A stretch of 64,000 nucleotides of DNA from a virus, in IMG/VR virus record IMGVR_UViG_3300009128_001633, positions 1-64,000 of that record. The stretch is one strand, 5' to 3'. Shown here piece after piece: positions 58,324 through 64,000 of this stretch. The position numbers and the translations under genes are program-made. Each line of letters opens with the position of its first letter. The stretch's first letter is position 1. The notes beneath the pieces were generated by a model. That model did no database searches and was not told where the DNA came from. It worked only from the letters and a program-made list of their open reading frames with translations.

Positions 58324-61300
58324 TTAAAAACCTTTAATTCTAAATTTAACTGTACCATCTGATGTATTTCCATCGGAATCATATAACTTAACATCGAAAA
58401 CGGTAAGCGTATCATTGCTCATCACAGGATAAAGACCAGTAGATCCAATAACCGTTATACCAACAACATAATGATCCTGAAATGTTAGCCCAAAATCAGA
58501 TGACATATTAAAAGTTGTCCCACTGGCAGATACACTCTGATTAGAAGATACATAATCAATATCAGGAACATCAACTGTCATTGCCAATTTCGTAAACTTT
58601 AAATATGAAGTAGTATTGTCTAATTCAAATGCAAACTTTATTTGAAAAGTTCTAGCCTCAACTTCTACAGACGATGAATATGGCAACCAAGATTCTCCAG
58701 TTGGATCAGCTCCTGTGGAATATCTATAGTAATAGCTTAACGCCAGTTCAGAAGTTATACTTATATCCGTATCATTAGGATATGTTGTATCCAATCTATC
58801 AGGATATGTAAGATCAGTAGTTGATATGTTTTGTGATTCCCATTCAGTGTCAAGTTTTATACTTATATCATCGCTAATGGTACAATCTATAATTTCTGTT
58901 ATATATGAACCAGTTAGAACAGAATCACCTTCGTAACTTGTTATGTCTGGATTAGCAGTTGTGTCAAGCCAACCAGTAATAATTTCGTCATCATCCAGAA
59001 ACGCATGTGGTACTCCCAAATATGGCGTTGAAGCAGCAACAAATAAACAATTATCCTTAGTTCCAGGACATGGAGTTGGGCTTAGAGTTATTTCATCTCT
59101 TGTTATAATTACGTTAAGATTATTTAAAACATTTCTAACAGTTAAACTAACAGAATCTTCTGTGCTTGACTCATTTCCACTGTCATCAACAGCTTTGATC
59201 ATGTAAATCTTGCTACCATCACTTGTTGGCATGAAATCATAACTATTCTGTTGAACGAGATTGACGACAATTGTTCCAGCTCCCCATGTTGGCCCTTCTT
59301 TTATTCTGTACCCATCCCTATCAACATCAGTTATGTGATCCCAATTAAAATATACCCTCCTATCACTGTCTTGATAAACTGTAAAGTTTTCAACATCATC
59401 TGGCTTAGCTTGCTTCCATCTAATTGTTATTCTCTCAGTTGTTACGTTTTCAACAGAATCAGTTGCTCCGGTTAAATCAGATACTCCAACAACAGCTATC
59501 TCATACTGATTATTCATTTGCCAATTATCAGATGAAATAAAAGTATTTTCACTTGTTTCACCTAAATATTGCCAAAATGCATCATCGGCAGTCAAATTTT
59601 TCCTATGTATTCTCCAAAAACCCTCAGCAGAACCAGAAGTCTGTTCCCAAGTTATATGTAATTCAGATACATAAGCACCACCTTTATTGAATCTTAATCT
59701 CTCAGCAATATCGAGTTCAGTCGCGACAGGATAGACAGTTAATGCAGATTCTGTTAAATAAGTTGGTGTACCCTCCACATACATGGAAGCATTATACTCC
59801 GCACCTTGTATTGTTCTTTTAAGTTCACCATTTCTACTTATTGCAGATATTCTGAAATTTTTGTACTCAGAACCATCTACACCAAATAGAAAAATATCAT
59901 ATTTCTCAGGAGTTATTGTCCAAGTTCCGCTAATGGTTAGTGTATCAGTTGTTGTATTTGAAGTTGTTACAGTTTGTTCTTCGAAAGTATCTGTATCAGA
60001 ATCACGGATATGAATTTTATATGTGCTAACAGCATCTAGTGTAACTTCTTTATCTAATGTAACCGTATTAGAAGTAGCTGATACAACTCTGCCACTATAT
60101 CCCCATTGTGGAAGGTCACATTGAAATGCAATCACATCACCTATTTGACACCCTATTGCGTCAACATCGGCATCAAAACTAATTGCTCTTATTAGATACA
60201 AATTGCTTTTTAATAAAAAATCACCAAATTTCCAAGCACGATCATAATTGATACATCCATGTAGTGTTATTTGAGCCTTCTTCACAATTAAAGCTGTATT
60301 GTAATCATTGCCATATACAGGAAATGTTTCGCGTTGATAACTCCTATCTTCATCAAAGTATGTCACTTCTACCATATTTGCCCTATCTTCTAATGGCAAA
60401 TAGTTTATTTTAACAGAATCAGTATAAACATTAGCTGTACTGAACCATTGTCTCACAGTATCAGTTTTATCAATCACACATGAAAACTTAGTACCCTTCA
60501 TAACAACTGACCCATGACCCATTTGACCAACTTGTGCAAGAGCAGACCATATACTCATCTGTGAATCAAAATATATATCTACGGTGTATCCATAAGTATC
60601 ACAATGATTAGCCCAAACTAAAAAATCAGCATATATTATTCTTGAATAATCAACTCCCTCCAAATGATGAACATCTAAACTAGACCCATCATAATTTATA
60701 TCGTAGACAGGACGTGTAAGTATATCATAGGAAGCCCATGCTGGATTATCAGAACTTTTAGCAACCCATTCAGTCCCATCATGTACAGGGACATATCCTC
60801 TATCAGCAATACAGGTTACAGTTGGCCGATTTCCAGATATTTGCGAAGTGGCAAGGACTCTAACTCCTAACAATGCTGTACTTGGATAAGTAAAATCATC
60901 TGGAATTAATTCGGATATACCAACAAGATAAGTCTTATTAATATATCTTGCAGTTGTTCCACCAAACGAAGAAACTTTAAATCTTGCTTCATATTGACCA
61001 ACAGGAAGGTTTCTAATAGTATATGTCCTTTTTACAGAACTATTTGAAGCATCAACTATGTTAACATAACCTCCAGCACCTCCGGTATTTATATACCTTG
61101 TATGATCTGCAGTCCACCAGGTAGGTTGATTCATCGGACTTTCAGTGATCTTAACTTCAACTGGTTGTCTTCCTATACCAGTTATCGTTACGGAAACATT
61201 ATACCCAGAAAAACTACCCCAAAGTCTCCAACCACTTGTTGTATCACCACTTGGATAGGAACCTATACGATAATATACTGGCTGATTATTAGCTGCATTT

Positions 61301-62448
61301 GGAAGTTGATTAGTTGCTAATGTAAACGTTATATAATCACATGGATCAACAAACAAAAAGCCTCTTTGGGTATAAGTGGAATTAGTATATGAAGTAATTC
61401 CACCTTCACCAGAAGCAAAATTAACCCAAGATCCAGCGCCAACGATCCTATATTCCATTATAATCTCAACATTAGTGGAATTAATCGACCCATCAGCTGC
61501 AGAATAAAATAGCCCATTAGGACACGTTATTTCAAATCTTAAACCCTCGGCACTATCTCCTTCTGTTTGTTTTGTAATATATGAACCAGTAGTTAATTCA
61601 ACAGAATATGATTGCCTATTAAAAGTATCACCAAAATACTGTAGACATAGCTGGTCAGTTCTACCATGAGTAGCATTTTGCCAAGCATCTGTATAATTAC
61701 CTATTGGTTGTTTATTCAGTTCAACACTACTCGCGCTAATTATACACCCTTCACATAATGATTGTAGAATATTTATATATTGATTATTACCAGATTGCTC
61801 TATGAATCTATTTATTATATTACCCGCAATTCTACGTTTACCATACAGTCGTGGAATAGGAAACCCTTGATTCTGAAGGTTTCCCATATCACCCCAACCA
61901 TATGTCTGTGTTTGGTCCATCTCACCAAGAGCTCCGGCATGAGTGGCGGCGGTAGCTCCAAGAGTAGGCATGGTTGGAGGAGTTATCGGAAATAAAGCAT
62001 TTACTATTAATCCTCCAACAGTAGCGACTACTGCTGCCGCAGTAGCAGCGACCCAGACTGGATAGAATTTAGCTGCTGCACCATAAGTCAAAATTGTAGC
62101 AATTGTAATTACTATAAATCCAATAATCCTAGCAACACTATTACCACCACCATGAACTCTTGATATAACAACTATTTGATCACCAGGATTTGGACAAATG
62201 TGTACCGCATCATAGCTATCAAGAACACGACCATTTACAGAATAAGCAAGCTCTATACTGCTTTTAGTAATAAGATTTAACTCAGAAACATATTCACTTA
62301 CTGGTTTGGCTATTTCAAAAGGAACTTTAAACTCTTTTTTATCACGTGGATTAAACGGATTATAGAGAATGGTTATACGAACCCTCTCCCTATAAATAAC
62401 AGGCAAAAATTCTTTATTACCTTCACTATTTAGAATTATTGCTTCCAC
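58324..62448 (-). CDS. Tail tip attachment protein J-like (central fibre, host specificity)
   Basis: A 1374-residue protein in the position of lambda gpJ, directly after the NlpC/P60 and L- and M-like genes. The N-terminal part contains a Gly/Ala-rich hydrophobic region (AARIIGFIVITIATILTYGA, about residues 105-165) and GQ-like beta parts; GFPIPRLYGKRRIAGNIINR resembles the J-type domain. Further on there are fibronectin-III-like units around residues 900-1080 (ELHITWEQTSGSAEGFWRIH, RVYFNWDHITDVDRDGYRIK). The start is GTG 62448 after AGGTGG; TTG 62469 is an alternative that would overlap the previous gene by 44 nt. Confidence 0.85.
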   Translation of the reverse strand: MEAIILNSEGNKEFLPVIYRERVRITILYNPFNPRDKKEFKVPFEIAKPVSEYVSELNLITKSSIELAYSVNGRVLDSYDAVHICPNPGDQIVVISRVHGGGNSVARIIGFIVITIATILTYGAAAKFYPVWVAATAAAVVATVGGLIVNALFPITPPTMPTLGATAATHAGALGEMDQTQTYGWGDMGNLQNQGFPIPRLYGKRRIAGNIINRFIEQSGNNQYINILQSLCEGCIISASSVELNKQPIGNYTDAWQNATHGRTDQLCLQYFGDTFNRQSYSVELTTGSYITKQTEGDSAEGLRFEITCPNGLFYSAADGSINSTNVEIIMEYRIVGAGSWVNFASGEGGITSYTNSTYTQRGFLFVDPCDYITFTLATNQLPNAANNQPVYYRIGSYPSGDTTSGWRLWGSFSGYNVSVTITGIGRQPVEVKITESPMNQPTWWTADHTRYINTGGAGGYVNIVDASNSSVKRTYTIRNLPVGQYEARFKVSSFGGTTARYINKTYLVGISELIPDDFTYPSTALLGVRVLATSQISGNRPTVTCIADRGYVPVHDGTEWVAKSSDNPAWASYDILTRPVYDINYDGSSLDVHHLEGVDYSRIIYADFLVWANHCDTYGYTVDIYFDSQMSIWSALAQVGQMGHGSVVMKGTKFSCVIDKTDTVRQWFSTANVYTDSVKINYLPLEDRANMVEVTYFDEDRSYQRETFPVYGNDYNTALIVKKAQITLHGCINYDRAWKFGDFLLKSNLYLIRAISFDADVDAIGCQIGDVIAFQCDLPQWGYSGRVVSATSNTVTLDKEVTLDAVSTYKIHIRDSDTDTFEEQTVTTSNTTTDTLTISGTWTITPEKYDIFLFGVDGSEYKNFRISAISRNGELKRTIQGAEYNASMYVEGTPTYLTESALTVYPVATELDIAERLRFNKGGAYVSELHITWEQTSGSAEGFWRIHRKNLTADDAFWQYLGETSENTFISSDNWQMNNQYEIAVVGVSDLTGATDSVENVTTERITIRWKQAKPDDVENFTVYQDSDRRVYFNWDHITDVDRDGYRIKEGPTWGAGTIVVNLVQQNSYDFMPTSDGSKIYMIKAVDDSGNESSTEDSVSLTVRNVLNNLNVIITRDEITLSPTPCPGTKDNCLFVAASTPYLGVPHAFLDDDEIITGWLDTTANPDITSYEGDSVLTGSYITEIIDCTISDDISIKLDTEWESQNISTTDLTYPDRLDTTYPNDTDISITSELALSYYYRYSTGADPTGESWLPYSSSVEVEARTFQIKFAFELDNTTSYLKFTKLAMTVDVPDIDYVSSNQSVSASGTTFNMSSDFGLTFQDHYVVGITVIGSTGLYPVMSNDTLTVFDVKLYDSDGNTSDGTVKFRIKGF

Positions 62449-62851
62449 CGACCCACCTATAATATCCAATTATCATATTTTTCCAAAAAGGATTATCAAG
62501 TCTATCAATCATTGAACTACTATACCTTTTTAACGTATGTATGAAATCACCATTACCTATACATATTCCAACATGACCAACAAAACTTGTTTCACCATCC
62601 AAATCCCTAAATAATATTAAACACCCATCTTCTGGCTCGTTTAATTCCTCCCAATCTTCATGTATTTTTGAATATTCAACAAATTCATTAAATTTTTCTG
62701 TATCTCCAGCACTTATATTGGCATCAGGTATATTCATACCATACCTTTTAAACACTTGTATTGCAAGACCAGCACAATCTAAAGCCACTTTTGGATCACG
62801 ACCTCTATTTTTAAACGGTATTCCTACTAAATCACTAACATCTATTGACAT
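62426..62851 (-). CDS. NlpC/P60 peptidase-domain tail protein (lambda gpK-like)
   Basis: A 141-residue NlpC/P60 cysteine peptidase. The catalytic Cys is in VALDCAGLAIQ (about residue 26). The catalytic His is in SFVGHVGICIGNGDFIHT, with a second polar residue in IHT. It corresponds to the C-terminal domain of lambda gpK, which lies between L and J, so it may act in tail-tip assembly or local peptidoglycan cleavage during DNA entry. The MPN-like N-terminal domain of gpK is absent. Confidence 0.88.
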   Translation of the reverse strand: MSIDVSDLVGIPFKNRGRDPKVALDCAGLAIQVFKRYGMNIPDANISAGDTEKFNEFVEYSKIHEDWEELNEPEDGCLILFRDLDGETSFVGHVGICIGNGDFIHTLKRYSSSMIDRLDNPFWKNMIIGYYRWVGGSNNSK

Positions 62852-62859
62852 AATATCAC

Positions 62860-63507
62860 CTATTCATTAGCAGCATATAAACCACCTTCTGGAATTCCTG
62901 GAAAACCACCAAACGGTAACGTATCAGAATCAGCAAACCTTAATCTGCAATTAGCTAATGTTTTATTACATTCCTGATAAGCATCTCCGGTGTATCCACA
63001 TCTAACATCAGTTCCAACCGGATAATTAAATTTAAACCTACACCAACTTCTAAGATACCTATTATCCGGAAATTGAACTTGAAATAAATTGGCAGCAGAC
63101 AACGACACATTTATCCACTGATTATCTGCATGCGAAGAGGTTACTGTAAAAGTTTCTTCTATTGCGGGATTTGCTTCACCTAAATTATCAGAATGAACGA
63201 CATATAGCGTACAATCACAACCAACAAGACCTTTTTCGCCTTCCATATAGACCATCAAAGCTCGTGTTACGTTACCGACTCTAATATTCAATATAGTATG
63301 TTCGCCACCCTTTTCCTCTTTAAGATCATCAATTACAAGAGGAAACTTTTGATATGTTTGCCCATCCCAAACTATATCATCTGTATTTTTAGCTAATCTA
63401 ACATGCGTAGTTCCATCAGAAAGAGTTAGATCAATTAAAATAATCCAAGCACCAGACGAACTTAGTTTATTCTTTTCAGCTAAATATGCACTTGATAATG
63501 TTAACAT
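62860..63507 (-). CDS. Minor tail protein L-like (Fe-S cluster)
   Basis: A 215-residue protein matching the lambda gpL group: the N-terminal DLTLSDGTTHVRLAKNTDDI region and a C-terminal Cys-rich region, SWCRFKFNYPVGTDVRCGYTG, then CNKTLANCRLRF. The four Cys residues fit the [4Fe-4S] site known for gpL. It lies 2 nt after the M-like gene. The protein forms part of the tail tip. Confidence 0.85.
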   Translation of the reverse strand: MLTLSSAYLAEKNKLSSSGAWIILIDLTLSDGTTHVRLAKNTDDIVWDGQTYQKFPLVIDDLKEEKGGEHTILNIRVGNVTRALMVYMEGEKGLVGCDCTLYVVHSDNLGEANPAIEETFTVTSSHADNQWINVSLSAANLFQVQFPDNRYLRSWCRFKFNYPVGTDVRCGYTGDAYQECNKTLANCRLRFADSDTLPFGGFPGIPEGGLYAANE

Positions 63508-63509
63508 AA

Positions 63510-63860
63510 TTATTCCTGAGCTAAATCAAACTCACATGACCAATAATCATCGTTTTCATTTGGTTTATATACTATTGGAGCCATAAATGTCACATCATAA
63601 ACTGTATTATCCATTGGATTAGTCCAATCAAAATTCCCAGCAAAGTTAATAGTTGTTTGCTCAAATGTTTTTAAAGTATTCTTGTCAGCAGTTGGCAATA
63701 CTTCATATGCAACATGCCACTTCTGTGGGGTTCTTGTATACCTTGCTCTCTTCTGAACATATCCAGCTTCAAAAGGAGACCTTATTACAGGATCACTAAC
63801 AACAGTTTCTTTCCATGCTTTAACAGACGGTTTTTCAGTTAATGTTGGAAAAGTTGGCAT
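63510..63860 (-). CDS. Minor tail protein M-like
   Basis: A 116-residue protein with the lambda gpM/DUF2460-like pattern: FPTLTEKPSVKAWKETVVSD, then GYVQKRARYTRTPQKWHVAY and IVYKPNENDDYWSCEFDLAQ. It lies between the tape-measure end and the L-like gene, as in lambda (H, M, L, K, I, J order). It is a tail-tip component. Confidence 0.8.
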   Translation of the reverse strand: MPTFPTLTEKPSVKAWKETVVSDPVIRSPFEAGYVQKRARYTRTPQKWHVAYEVLPTADKNTLKTFEQTTINFAGNFDWTNPMDNTVYDVTFMAPIVYKPNENDDYWSCEFDLAQE

Positions 63861-63862
63861 TT

Positions 63863-64000
63863 TTACCTCGCATTCATTGTATCACGAAACTGCTTTGATG
63901 TTTGTTGTTTACTAACAACAACATCTATTATCATACTTTGAAAATCTATTTTTGGAATAACATCAGCTGCTTCAAGGTTTTCACCTGTATTATTAATTAC
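63863..64000 (-). CDS. C-terminal end of a probable tape-measure protein (partial)
   Basis: A partial ORF open to the window end, coding for 45 residues that finish with VVVSKQQTSKQFRDTMNAR before TAA. Position directly upstream of the M-like gene corresponds to lambda H (tape measure). The remainder lies beyond the window, so the assignment is by synteny only. Confidence 0.5.
   Translation of the reverse strand, partial: VINNTGENLEAADVIPKIDFQSMIIDVVVSKQQTSKQFRDTMNAR

Overview
This window looks like part of the genome of a large, AT-rich tailed dsDNA bacteriophage (Caudoviricetes). Genes are densely packed, often with ATGA-type overlaps. The replication and recombination proteins are of T4/SPO1 type, and the tail-tip module keeps the order of phage lambda (M, L, K, J homologues). 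A lipobox lipoprotein, a twin-arginine-like signal and WecB/LpxD-like sugar enzymes hint at a Gram-negative host, but this is inference.

Layout. Positions 1-26,060 are transcribed on the + strand. They hold a Lys-rich protein cut by the window edge, a methyltransferase, a possible glycosyltransferase and many small metal-binding proteins. A nucleotide and replication block follows: a thymidylate synthase-family enzyme, a DNA polymerase III alpha subunit broken into pieces, an HD phosphohydrolase, an HU-like protein, a gp32-like SSB, dCMP deaminase, a RecA/UvsX recombinase, an SbcD/SbcC (gp47/gp46) pair, PyrF and PyrE, and a RuvC-like resolvase. A tRNA-like RNA lies just after the recombinase gene. 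Two opposed hairpin terminators at about 26.06-26.18 kb separate this half from the - strand half.

Positions 26,159-64,000 are read on the - strand, so transcription runs from 64 kb towards 26 kb. First come the 3' end of a probable tape-measure gene and the lambda-like tail-tip genes M, L, K (NlpC/P60) and J, then duplicated fibre and adhesin genes. Glycosyltransferase genes are mixed with these. Next comes a cluster of small membrane or secreted proteins, probably lysis-related. Last is a roughly 17 kb carbohydrate island with glycosyltransferases of several folds, WecB, a PIG-L deacetylase, five hexapeptide-repeat acyltransferases, two methyltransferases and an amidohydrolase.

How the genes may work together. 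The + strand genes supply nucleotides (including the last two steps of UMP synthesis) and copy and recombine DNA. The - strand genes build the tail and, by inference, make and attach an unusual modified sugar to virion proteins or the host surface.

The features most worth a second look are a DUF4326 gene with an in-frame UGA at a conserved Cys codon and a SECIS-like hairpin behind it; a 133-nt tRNA(Leu)-like RNA with a large variable-region insertion; a polymerase gene split twice, once by a three-gene insertion and once by an 11-nt stop-restart segment; and the carbohydrate island itself.
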